Assembly (NCBI RefSeq): GCF_029945705.1
Contig: NZ_JAQSDC010000004.1
Coordinates: 248,001-312,000 of the forward strand
Length of the DNA: 64,000 nt
Source: Methylotenera sp.
GTDB taxonomy: Bacteria; Pseudomonadota; Gammaproteobacteria; Burkholderiales; Methylophilaceae
Reading direction: 5' to 3'
This document shows, in pieces, positions 50,399 to 58,980 of the stretch (the stretch's first letter is position 1; each line of letters begins with the position of its first letter). The position numbers and the translations under genes were made by a program. The notes below the pieces were generated by a model. The model saw nothing but the letters and a program-made list of their open reading frames with translations. It had not been told where the DNA came from and did no database searches.

Positions 50399-50694
50399 TT
50401 TACCAAATTAGATTTACCCGCAATTCAAAAGATGACCTTAAGCGTCTTTACCTATTTTTGTATAAACAAGACAAAAATAGTGCCAAACATGCACGTGATA
50501 ACATTTACAAAGCCATTGATACGCTTAAAATTTTCCCGTTTACTTGCCGCAAAGCGCAAGCCAATAGCCCATTTCTACGCGAGCTAGTGATAAGCTTTGG
50601 CGCCAATGGCTATGTAGCAATGTTTGAAATAGAAGAAGATAACACGGTGACAATTTTAGCGGTGCGCCACCAGCGCGAAGATGATTTTAGGTAA
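50395..50694 (+). CDS. ParE/RelE-type toxin, TA module 1
   Basis: IRFTRNSKDDLKRLYLFL; VTILAVRHQREDDFR; TTG start overlaps the antitoxin stop. Confidence 0.88.
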   Translation: MIYQIRFTRNSKDDLKRLYLFLYKQDKNSAKHARDNIYKAIDTLKIFPFTCRKAQANSPFLRELVISFGANGYVAMFEIEEDNTVTILAVRHQREDDFR

Positions 50695-50718
50695 CACCTA
50701 AAGAATAAAGACTAATAC

Positions 50719-53280
50719 ATGACCCTTTTTGATACGCTAAAAACCGCCAAAAGTGAAGAAGACGTTAAAGACGCTTATATCAAAGCGCTTGGCTTAAAAA
50801 ATCTGTCTAAAAACCTCATTGATATTCAAACCAAAGAAATCTGGTTTGAGGCAAAAGACAAACCCACTTCCACTTACGCCATGTTTACGCAGTTGTTGCA
50901 TTATGTAGATGCTGCCAATAAAAAAGGCGAAACTTTACCGCCATTTTTAGCGGTGATAGATACCGCCAAAGCCGCGTTGATGAAAACCACCGATGTGATG
51001 CCTTTGTTTAAAGACAAAACCATTAAATGGGGCAAATCAGCCAGCCAGTTTGAGCAAACTACCTTAGAACAAGTGTCTACCTATATTGGCACGCATTTTG
51101 TCTCGTTTAAAATAGAAACGCACGAGCAAGAGTTTATTCACACCGTTAAACTCGCCATTAAATCAGGCGAGATTATCCGCACGCAAATTACACCAGATAA
51201 CCTTAAGCAAGTATTTGATAAATGGGTCGCGCTCATCGGCAAAGAGCTTTCAGGCGTGGATGAAACCGATTACGCCTTACTGTTTTTTGCCGACATTATG
51301 CACGATGGCAAAACCGCCACGCATGAAAACCTGCCCGCAAGGTTGCTACACGATGGCGAAAAACCTGTGTTTTTACTTGGTGGTAAAACCTACAACCTAG
51401 GCAATTACGAAGGCTACCGCCAGTTTTGGATGATTTATCACAAACCGCCACAGCCAGAATACCGCAATTACCTATTAGAACGTCGCGACAGCTTAATCCC
51501 GCTAGATGAACGCAGCTTTAAAGGCGCGTATTACACGCCCCTTGCGGTGGTAGATAAAGCTTATGATTTATTAGCCGAAACGCTAGGCAACAACTGGCAA
51601 AAAAATTATGTAGTGTGGGATATGTGCTGTGGCGTGGGCAATTTAGAGGTGAAGCACAGCAACCCACGCAATGTGTTTATGAGCACGCTAGACCAAGCCG
51701 ATATAGATGTAATGAAAGCCAGTAAAACCTGCGTGGCCGCCACGCGCTTTCAATACGATTATTTGAATGACGACATTACTGATGACGGCAAAATAGATTA
51801 CAGCCTCACCAACAAAGTGCCGCCAGCTTTAAGGCAAGCCATTGCGGAGGGTAAAAAATTATTGGTGTTGATTAATCCGCCTTATGGTGAAACTGGCTCT
51901 GGTATAGGCAAAGGAGATATGAATAAAAAGCATGTTGAGCAAACGCGAATCAATGCTTCAATGAAGCCAGCGGAGTCAGGCTACGCAAGCAAAGAGTTGT
52001 TTGTTCAGTTCTTAGTGAGAATTGCGCGAGAAATACCTACAGCTACTTTAGCAATGTTCAGCACATTAAAGTATGTCAATGCGCCAAATTTTGAGAAGTT
52101 TCGACAAAATTGGCAAGCTAGTTACATGAGTGGTTTTGTTGTACACAGTAAAGCTTTTGATGGGTTAAATGGTGACTTTCCAATTGGTTTTTTGATATGG
52201 GAAACCAATCAAAACGTAAAGAAAAAAACACCAATTAAGGAAATCACAACCTTTGTTTTAAATAAAAAAGCTGAACCAATTGGTGAAAAGAAATTTTATA
52301 ATTTGCCAAATAGTGCTTACTTAAATGTTTGGATGGATAAGCCAAAAACAAACGATCAAATAGCTTTGCCTTTATCAAATGCATTTAAGGTTTCAAGTAA
52401 CCCTAGACTTAAAAAGTCCTGTGACAATATGTTTGGTTATTTGTACGCAAGCAATAATGATTTGCAACATGCAGTGCAAGAAACGTGTGTCACATCATCT
52501 ATATTTACTGGTGGCAATGGCGGTGGTGCATATATTAACGAGGAAAACCTATGGCAAGCCGCCATCGTTTTCTCAGTCCGCCGCCTCATTAAACCCACGT
52601 GGCTAAACGACCGCGACCAATTCTTACAACCCCCACAACCACTCACCGACGCATTTAAAACCGATTGCTTAATTTGGATGCTGTTTAACGGTAGCAACTT
52701 AACCGCTAGCGCCAACGATTTAGAATGGAACGGCAAAAAGTGGTCGATTGTGAACCACTTTATTCCGTTTACCGAGGCTGAAGTAGGCGCGCCAGAACGC
52801 TTTGAGAGCGATTTTATGGTGCAGTATTTACAAAATCTACTACCTCTTAAAGCTGCTTCACCCGTCATTTCCGCGAAAGCGGAAATCCAAATTGACCTTG
52901 ATGTTGGCCTTGGCGTCGACCTTAAACATAAAGCCCACCAAACACCCCAAATGGATTCCCGCGTGCGCGGGAATGACGGCATAAGGGGCAATGAAAGTAG
53001 CGACTATTGTGGATTATCCGCAGAAGCCAACGCAGTATTAGCCGAAGGCAAAAAACTCTGGCAAGCCTATTTTAGCCAAACCGATGAACACGGCGTGCGC
53101 GAAAGCTTAAAACTTAACCGTAGCGACGTAGGCTGGTATCAAATTCGCAAAGCCTTAGAAGCCCGCAACAGCAATGGCTTTAGCCAACCCGTGAGCTTTG
53201 AAGCCTTTAAAAATGCCTATGAAGTATTAGGCGATAAACTTCGTCCACAAGTGTATGAGCTTGGTTTTATGCGGGTATAA
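50719..53280 (+). CDS. Type IIG-like N6-adenine DNA methylase / restriction protein
   Basis: Motif I-like VWDMCCGVGNLE, NPPYGE (motif IV); N-terminal DIQTKEIWFEAKDKP resembles PD-(D/E)xK; C-terminal region carries a repeat insertion. Confidence 0.83.
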   Translation: MTLFDTLKTAKSEEDVKDAYIKALGLKNLSKNLIDIQTKEIWFEAKDKPTSTYAMFTQLLHYVDAANKKGETLPPFLAVIDTAKAALMKTTDVMPLFKDKTIKWGKSASQFEQTTLEQVSTYIGTHFVSFKIETHEQEFIHTVKLAIKSGEIIRTQITPDNLKQVFDKWVALIGKELSGVDETDYALLFFADIMHDGKTATHENLPARLLHDGEKPVFLLGGKTYNLGNYEGYRQFWMIYHKPPQPEYRNYLLERRDSLIPLDERSFKGAYYTPLAVVDKAYDLLAETLGNNWQKNYVVWDMCCGVGNLEVKHSNPRNVFMSTLDQADIDVMKASKTCVAATRFQYDYLNDDITDDGKIDYSLTNKVPPALRQAIAEGKKLLVLINPPYGETGSGIGKGDMNKKHVEQTRINASMKPAESGYASKELFVQFLVRIAREIPTATLAMFSTLKYVNAPNFEKFRQNWQASYMSGFVVHSKAFDGLNGDFPIGFLIWETNQNVKKKTPIKEITTFVLNKKAEPIGEKKFYNLPNSAYLNVWMDKPKTNDQIALPLSNAFKVSSNPRLKKSCDNMFGYLYASNNDLQHAVQETCVTSSIFTGGNGGGAYINEENLWQAAIVFSVRRLIKPTWLNDRDQFLQPPQPLTDAFKTDCLIWMLFNGSNLTASANDLEWNGKKWSIVNHFIPFTEAEVGAPERFESDFMVQYLQNLLPLKAASPVISAKAEIQIDLDVGLGVDLKHKAHQTPQMDSRVRGNDGIRGNESSDYCGLSAEANAVLAEGKKLWQAYFSQTDEHGVRESLKLNRSDVGWYQIRKALEARNSNGFSQPVSFEAFKNAYEVLGDKLRPQVYELGFMRV
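52862..52979. repeat. dRS3-like miniature inverted-repeat element inserted in frame in the methylase ORF
   Basis: CCGTCATTTCCGCGAAAGCGGAAATCCA ... TGGATTCCCGCGTGCGCGGGAATGACGG: 28-bp inverted ends, each itself a palindrome. Confidence 0.92.
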
Positions 53281-53343
53281 CAGTGACTTGATGCTAAATT
53301 GCATATAATAGAATTTGTTAATGAAACGTTAAGGAGTGGCGCA

Positions 53344-53535
53344 ATGCAAACACAAATGACTGAAAAATTAGAGGCGACTGAGCTTTTAAGAACATTGCCA
53401 GAAGATAGTACCTTGGAAGATATTCAATATCATCTTTATGTATTAGAGAAAATTAAACACGGGCAGGCCGATGTGGCGGTTGGTAAACTGCATACACAAC
53501 AAGAGGTTGCCAGTCACTTAAATAAGTGGCTCTAG
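53344..53535 (+). CDS. Small antitoxin-like protein, TA module 2
   Basis: MQTQMTEKLEATELLRTLPEDSTLEDIQYHLYVLEKIKHGQADVAVGKLHTQQEVASHLNKWL; precedes a ParE/RelE-like ORF. Confidence 0.78.
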   Translation: MQTQMTEKLEATELLRTLPEDSTLEDIQYHLYVLEKIKHGQADVAVGKLHTQQEVASHLNKWL

Positions 53536-53539
53536 GCCA

Positions 53540-53827
53540 ATGGCTTTATTAGTTGTTTGGTCGCAAACCGCATTAGCGGATGTAGATGCAATTGCGGCGT
53601 ATATTCACAGAGATTCGCCTTTTTATGCAAAAGCGGTGGTTGAAAAGCTGCTTGCGACGGCGCAATCGTTAAATGAGTTTCCCAAAGCGGGTAGTGCAGT
53701 GCCCGAGTTAAATCAGGAGAATATTCGTGAGCGATTTGTGTATAGCTATCGTTTAATTTATGAAATTAAGCCAAGTCAAATAGAAGTGCTCACCGTGGTT
53801 CATGGCAAACGTTTATTAGAGGTTTAG
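53540..53827 (+). CDS. ParE/RelE-type toxin, TA module 2
   Basis: VVWSQTALADVDAIAAYI; FVYSYRLIYEIKPSQIEVLTVVHGKRLL. Confidence 0.9.
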   Translation: MALLVVWSQTALADVDAIAAYIHRDSPFYAKAVVEKLLATAQSLNEFPKAGSAVPELNQENIRERFVYSYRLIYEIKPSQIEVLTVVHGKRLLEV

Positions 53828-53831
53828 TACT

Positions 53832-54311
53832 GTGCGCATTGAAATCTCTATCTCAAATCAAACCTTAACGCTGCTTGATGATTTTGGCGGCGTAAAAGCT
53901 AAATACGTCATCTCCACCGCCGCTAACGGCGCTGGTTGCGAGAAAAATAGCGGTTGTACGCCATTAGGGCAGCACATCATTCGCGCTAAAATTGGCGCGG
54001 ATGCTGCACCAAATACCGTGTTTGTGGGGCGCAGGCCAACAGGTGAAATCTGCACGCCAGCGTTAATGGCTGAATTTCCAAACCGAGATTGGATTTTGAC
54101 GCGTATTTTGTGGCTATCAGGTAAGGAAGTAGGCAAAAATCGCTTAGGTAATGTGGATACAATGCAGCGTTATATTTATATTCATGGCACACCAGATAGC
54201 ACTGAGATGGGACAGATTGGCTCGCACGGCTGTATACGCATGCGTAACTGCGAGATAATTGCGTTGTTTGATTTGGTTGCGGTTGGCACGTTGGTGGTAA
54301 TTTTGGAATGA
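53832..54311 (+). CDS. L,D-transpeptidase (YkuD family)
   Basis: YIHGTPDSTEMGQIGSHGCIRMRNCEIIALFDLV (HGx...SHGCIRM signature); GTG start. Confidence 0.92.
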   Translation: MRIEISISNQTLTLLDDFGGVKAKYVISTAANGAGCEKNSGCTPLGQHIIRAKIGADAAPNTVFVGRRPTGEICTPALMAEFPNRDWILTRILWLSGKEVGKNRLGNVDTMQRYIYIHGTPDSTEMGQIGSHGCIRMRNCEIIALFDLVAVGTLVVILE

Positions 54312-54353
54312 ACCCAGATTATCCATTCAACATAAATTTTCCAACAGTCATCA

Positions 54354-54521
54354 TTGTAGGAGGGGCTTCTAGCCCCGAAAGCAACGGTCAATATAGGCTA
54401 CAAAGATTCGCGGCTGCAAGCCGCTCCTACAATAGGGCAGGTAGGAGGCACGCCCCCGTGCCGATTAACGGCGGTGATGTGCGCCGCATTGCTTTTCGCG
54501 ACGAGGGCGTCGCTCCTACAA
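54354..54521. repeat. Two adjacent REP-like palindromic pairs
   Basis: TTGTAGGAGGGGCTTCTAGCCCCGAA ... TTCGCGGCTGCAAGCCGCTCCTACAA, then GTAGGAGGCACGCCCCCGTGCCG ... TTCGCGACGAGGGCGTCGCTCCTACA. Confidence 0.88.
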
Positions 54522-54569
54522 AGAAAAATCAACTCAACCCAGTCATGTTGATCATTGCGACAGTTAAAT

Positions 54570-55502
54570 ATGGGATGGCAGTTTAGGGTGTTTTTAATCA
54601 AAAAATTATCAAGCTTGGTTACCGTCATTTTCGGCGTTTTGCTGCTTACATTTTTGCTGATTCATTTGATACCAGGTGACCCAGTGGAGGTGATGCTAGG
54701 CGAATCTGCTAGCACAGCGGACCGCGTGCAATTGCGTACTGATTTGGGTTTAGACCAACCGCTCGTCCAGCAGTTTGGCACTTACCTTGCTAAGCTGTCG
54801 CAGGGCGATTTAGGTAAGTCTATCCACACAAAAATGCCGATTATCGAGATGGTTAAAACGCGTTATCCAGCCACGGTGAAATTGGCGTTACTATCATTGC
54901 TTATTGGCATCGCTTTAGGTGTGCCTATGGGTATTTACGCGGCTTTAAAAGCAAATCATTGGCAAGATATTGTGGTAACGCTAGTCAGCGTGCGACTTTC
55001 AGCCATGCCCGCTTTTTGGCTAGGGCCTATGTTGATGCTGATATTCGCCGTGTGGCTGGGCTGGTTGCCGGTGAGTGGTATGGATTCAAATGCTTCGATT
55101 ATTCTGCCTGCGTTGACATTAGGCTTTGGCTTAAGCGCAATCCTCACTCGTATGACGCGCACCAGTCTGCTTGAGGTGCTGAATGACGATTATATTCGCA
55201 CCGCTCGCGCCAAAGGTTTAACCGAGCAAACCGTGATTCTGCGCCATGCCTTGCGCGCTGCTTTATTGCCGATTATTACCATTGTTGGCTTACAAATGGG
55301 TAGCTTGCTTGCTGGTACGGTGATTACTGAAACAATTTTTTCGTGGGATGGCATCGGGCGCTTATTGGTTGAAAGTATTGAAAAGCGCGATTACCCTGTG
55401 ACGCAAGCATGTGTGCTGATTGTGGCGTTGAGTTATGTGTTGGTCAATTTGGTCACAGATGTGCTGTATAGACTTGCCGACCCGCGTGTGAAATTTGCTT
55501 AA
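54570..55502 (+). CDS. Oligopeptide ABC transporter permease (DppB/OppB type)
   Basis: LLTFLLIHLIPGDPVEVMLGESA; RTARAKGLTEQTVILRHALRAALLPIITIVGLQ. Confidence 0.94.
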   Translation: MGWQFRVFLIKKLSSLVTVIFGVLLLTFLLIHLIPGDPVEVMLGESASTADRVQLRTDLGLDQPLVQQFGTYLAKLSQGDLGKSIHTKMPIIEMVKTRYPATVKLALLSLLIGIALGVPMGIYAALKANHWQDIVVTLVSVRLSAMPAFWLGPMLMLIFAVWLGWLPVSGMDSNASIILPALTLGFGLSAILTRMTRTSLLEVLNDDYIRTARAKGLTEQTVILRHALRAALLPIITIVGLQMGSLLAGTVITETIFSWDGIGRLLVESIEKRDYPVTQACVLIVALSYVLVNLVTDVLYRLADPRVKFA

Positions 55503-55524
55503 TCCAAAATTATCCATTAGCACA

Positions 55525-55583
55525 TGTAGGAGCGACGCCCTCGTCGCGAAATAGCTTTTCGGCACGAGGACGTGCCTCTTACC
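55525..55583. repeat. REP-like palindromic pair
   Basis: TGTAGGAGCGACGCCCTCGTCGCGAAATAGCTTTTCGGCACGAGGACGTGCCTCTTACC. Confidence 0.85.
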
Positions 55584-55643
55584 ATCGCGAGTTTTGGAAA
55601 TAGTATGTTTAAAGGGTATTTAGGCTTAAAAGTTTGAAAAAAA

Positions 55644-56435
55644 ATGAAAAAATTTGCATCCTCCATTTTGTTGTTCTGGCTCGTAGCGGTCATGTTTGGG
55701 CGCTTGTTTCAGCTAAACCCTAATGCAATTGATTTAAATGCGATTTTAAGCGCACCTAGTTTTACCTATTTATTAGGCGCAGATGACTTAGGCCGTAGCA
55801 TATTGGCGCGTCTTTTACGTGGGGTTGAAGTCTCGTTTATTGTTGCGATTTTTGTTACCGCAATTACTATGTTGGTTGGCGTGTGTATTGGCTTACTAGC
55901 AGGTTTTTACGGCGGCAAAATAGACCGTGCATTAATGCAAGTAACCGATGTATTTTTAGCTTTTCCTGGCATTTTGCTGGCCATTGCATTTGCGGCGGTG
56001 TTAGGCCCAGGGTTGGTGAATTTAATGATTGCTTTAAGCATCACGGGTTGGGTGAGCTACGCAAGACTCACGCGCGGACAAGCGCTAGGGCTGCGAAATC
56101 GTCAGCATGTGTTGGCGGCTGAGTCGTTAGGCGCAAGCGTGCCACGGTTGATTTTTAAGCATATTTTGCCATTGCTCACCTCGATACTAGTGGTAGAAGC
56201 GACTTACAGCTTAGCTAGTGTGATGATTGCAGAAGCTAGCCTTTCATTTTTGGGCTTAGGCATACAAGCGCCGAATGCCTCTTGGGGCGCAATGCTTCGC
56301 GATGGCGTGCGCTATATGCTAATCGCACCACATTATGTGTTAATTGTAGGATTAAGCTTGATGAGTTTGATTTTAGCGATTAACCTAGGCGGCGATTATT
56401 TACGTGATAAGTTAGACGTAAGAACAGAACAATAA
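55644..56435 (+). CDS. Oligopeptide ABC transporter permease (DppC/OppC type)
   Basis: YLLGADDLGRSILARLLRGVEVS; AAESLGASVPRLIFKHILP. Confidence 0.94.
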   Translation: MKKFASSILLFWLVAVMFGRLFQLNPNAIDLNAILSAPSFTYLLGADDLGRSILARLLRGVEVSFIVAIFVTAITMLVGVCIGLLAGFYGGKIDRALMQVTDVFLAFPGILLAIAFAAVLGPGLVNLMIALSITGWVSYARLTRGQALGLRNRQHVLAAESLGASVPRLIFKHILPLLTSILVVEATYSLASVMIAEASLSFLGLGIQAPNASWGAMLRDGVRYMLIAPHYVLIVGLSLMSLILAINLGGDYLRDKLDVRTEQ

Positions 56436-56488
56436 GTGCTAATGTTGAATAAATGATATTTTGAATAACATCAATAGGAATAATTAAA

Positions 56489-56989
56489 ATGTCAGAAAGC
56501 TTAGAAGGGCAACTCTTAATGAATACAGCCGCCGCAGATGATGCAGTACAAACTTTTGTAGGCAAAAATTATGGCTATTATCAGCGTAAATGGCTGTTGG
56601 CGCATGGTTCTATTAAAGGCTTTAATGTAGCCGCTTTCTTTTTAGGCGTGGTTTGGATGGTGTATCGCAAAATGTATTTGTATACAGCCATTGTGATGGC
56701 GCTGCTGATTATTGATGTGTTGATTGAAACGTACTTTCCACTGCCAGAGGCACTGGGAAAAGCCATTACTTGGGGTATTTACGCTACTTTTGGTATTCTG
56801 GGCAATATGATATATAAGTCACACGTGGATAAAAAATTGAATGAAATTTCTACCGCTTTTCCACCAGAACAAGTAAGCGCAGAGCTTGCTAAACAAGGCG
56901 GCGTGAACCTAGCTGGTGCATGGGCATTTGGCGTGAGTTTGCTCGTTTTAGTCGGCATTGCCGTTTGGATTATTGTGTCTGAAGTTTAA
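56489..56989 (+). CDS. DUF2628-like membrane protein
   Basis: VQTFVGKNYGYYQRKWLLAHGSIKGFNVAAFFLGVVWMVYRKMY. Confidence 0.75.
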   Translation: MSESLEGQLLMNTAAADDAVQTFVGKNYGYYQRKWLLAHGSIKGFNVAAFFLGVVWMVYRKMYLYTAIVMALLIIDVLIETYFPLPEALGKAITWGIYATFGILGNMIYKSHVDKKLNEISTAFPPEQVSAELAKQGGVNLAGAWAFGVSLLVLVGIAVWIIVSEV

Positions 56990-57027
56990 GTTTTTAAGAT
57001 TTTAAGATTTTATTTAAAGGGTTTGGC

Positions 57028-58074
57028 ATGTCATTAGGTCCTATTATGTTGGATGTGGTTGGAACAACGCTTACGGCGGAAGATATCCGCCGTTTGCAGC
57101 ATCCATTGGTGGGTGGTGTTATTTTATTTAAGCGTAATTATGAAAATAATGCGCAATTAGATGCGCTAACGGCGAGCATTCATGCGGTTCGCCAACCACC
57201 TCTTTTAATCGCCGTAGATCATGAAGGTGGTCGCGTACAGCGATTTAGAGACGGCTTTACAAAAATTCCACCTATGCGTGAGTTTGGTAAGATTTGGGAT
57301 ACTCATCCGAAAAAAGCCAAAGAATTAGCGGTTGAAGCAGGTTGGATTCTAGCTGCCGAACTACGCGCGCACGGCATTGATTTTAGCTTTACACCTGTGC
57401 TGGATATGGATTATGGCGATAGCTTAGTGATTGGCGATAGGGCGTTTCACCTTAAACCTCAAGCGATTAATGATTTAGCTTTTTCATTGATGCAAGGCCT
57501 TAAAAAAGGCGGTATGGCGGCGGTGGGTAAGCACTTCCCAGGTCATGGTTTTGTGACGGCAGATTCACACGTGAGCATGCCTGTAGACGACCGCGAGTTT
57601 GACCAAATCGCACAAAATGACATGCAGCCTTTTAGAATGCTGATTGACGATGGTATTCAAGCGATTATGCCTGCGCATGTTATTTATTCTAAAGTGGATG
57701 ATAAACCCGCTGGTTTTTCACCAAAATGGCTACAAAAAGTATTGAGAGAGCGCCTAGGTTTTAACGGTGTGATTTTCAGTGACGATTTAAGTATGGAAGC
57801 TGCAACTGCGGGTGGCGATGTGACTACACGCGCTTTAGCCGCTTTAAATGCTGGCTGCGATATGGTGTTGTTATGCAATCAACCTGCGATGGTGGACGAA
57901 TTGTTGGCGAATCTCAAATGGACAATTTCCGCACAAAGTATTGCAAGGCTTGCGCGTATGCATGGGCAAAGAAATCCACTCAGTTTAGATCAACTGCATG
58001 AAACTGCAGACTTTGTAAAAGCGGTGCATCAAGTGGCAGTGGTTGGCAAAAGTGAAGGTGAATTATTTGCCTAA
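57028..58074 (+). CDS. nagZ: Beta-N-acetylhexosaminidase
   Basis: GPIMLDVVGTTLTAEDIRRLQHPLVGGVILFKRNYEN; AVDHEGGRVQRFR; KHFPGHG. Confidence 0.97.
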   Translation: MSLGPIMLDVVGTTLTAEDIRRLQHPLVGGVILFKRNYENNAQLDALTASIHAVRQPPLLIAVDHEGGRVQRFRDGFTKIPPMREFGKIWDTHPKKAKELAVEAGWILAAELRAHGIDFSFTPVLDMDYGDSLVIGDRAFHLKPQAINDLAFSLMQGLKKGGMAAVGKHFPGHGFVTADSHVSMPVDDREFDQIAQNDMQPFRMLIDDGIQAIMPAHVIYSKVDDKPAGFSPKWLQKVLRERLGFNGVIFSDDLSMEAATAGGDVTTRALAALNAGCDMVLLCNQPAMVDELLANLKWTISAQSIARLARMHGQRNPLSLDQLHETADFVKAVHQVAVVGKSEGELFA

Positions 58075-58076
58075 GT

Positions 58077-58107
58077 AAAAAAGCGGGAGCGCTTACCCGC
58101 CTTTTTT
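58077..58107. terminator. Bidirectional terminator between nagZ and PEP-CTERM gene
   Basis: AAAAAAGCGGGAGCGCTTACCCGCCTTTTTT. Confidence 0.85.
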
Positions 58108-58113
58108 AATCAA

Positions 58114-58683
58114 TTAGTTCTGCTTATTTCTTCTACGTGAAGCAAAACCAATCAACATCAAACCACCCATTAGTAAAGCGTAGCTTTCAGGTTCAGGTAC
58201 TGGTGTTGTGACATTTAACACGCCAGAATACGACCCGCCAGCTGCACCAGATACAAGCCCTTTAATTTGAAGCGTATAAGTACCTGCCACTAAAGTGTCG
58301 GCTGGATTTAAAAATACGGAAGTTAAGCTAGCTGTTGGAGAGTAGTTAAGCGTAGTACCCCAGCCCTCTATGATAGTGCCAGCAGCCAACGTGCCAGTTT
58401 GATGCGTGCTACCAGAGTAGATACGAGCACGAAGGTCACTCAAGCCCAAAATGCTATTTAAGTTAAGTGACGTGGTGATTGAGTTAACCGAACCATTAGG
58501 AATGGTGAATACATAATCATCAAAAAATGTGGTGCCACTAGATGCGCTGGCCAAGTTATTGCCATAATAGACAGATGTTGGTAGAGAACCAACAGAGAGT
58601 ACTGTGGTAGTGTCAGCAAGTGCATTTAAGCTTACTATGCCGAACAGTGATGCTATTACTGTATTTCGAATCAATTTCATCAT
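58114..58683 (-). CDS. PEP-CTERM sorting-domain protein
   Basis: Signal peptide; C-terminal VPEPESYALLMGGLMLIGFASRRRNKQN; TFFDDYVFTIP N-terminal motif. Confidence 0.93.
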   Translation of the reverse strand: MMKLIRNTVIASLFGIVSLNALADTTTVLSVGSLPTSVYYGNNLASASSGTTFFDDYVFTIPNGSVNSITTSLNLNSILGLSDLRARIYSGSTHQTGTLAAGTIIEGWGTTLNYSPTASLTSVFLNPADTLVAGTYTLQIKGLVSGAAGGSYSGVLNVTTPVPEPESYALLMGGLMLIGFASRRRNKQN

Positions 58684-58980
58684 AAATGCCTTATAGTGAG
58701 TAATTAAGTGTTTCTTTATGTTAGCTATTCTATGGATTCAACATGACAACTATTCTGAATTTGAGTGATAAAACTTAGTCTAATCGGACTATATTTTCAT
58801 TAGAATTATTGGGCTTAAATGACTGAATCGAATTCAGTCTACTATTGATGATTTTGCATTTGTATTACTAATCTGCATGATTTAAGATAATAGATAGTTA
58901 TTGCAATTTTTACTTGAAACTTATTGGCTTAGCCGTTATCTTAGTAATGTAGTGATTTTATTTTGTTAAAGGAATTAAAA

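Noticed and set aside
52437-52991. 184-aa minus-strand ORF and the 52802-52984 plus ORF overlapping the methylase 3' region
   Set aside because: They translate the palindromic repeat (FPRTRESI / WIPACAGMT-type peptides) and lie in alternative frames of a clear methylase CDS; typical spurious repeat-derived ORFs.
54308-54586. 92-aa plus ORF and antisense ORF 54398-54628 over the REP-like repeats
   Set aside because: Almost wholly made of palindromic repeat sequence; no coding signature.
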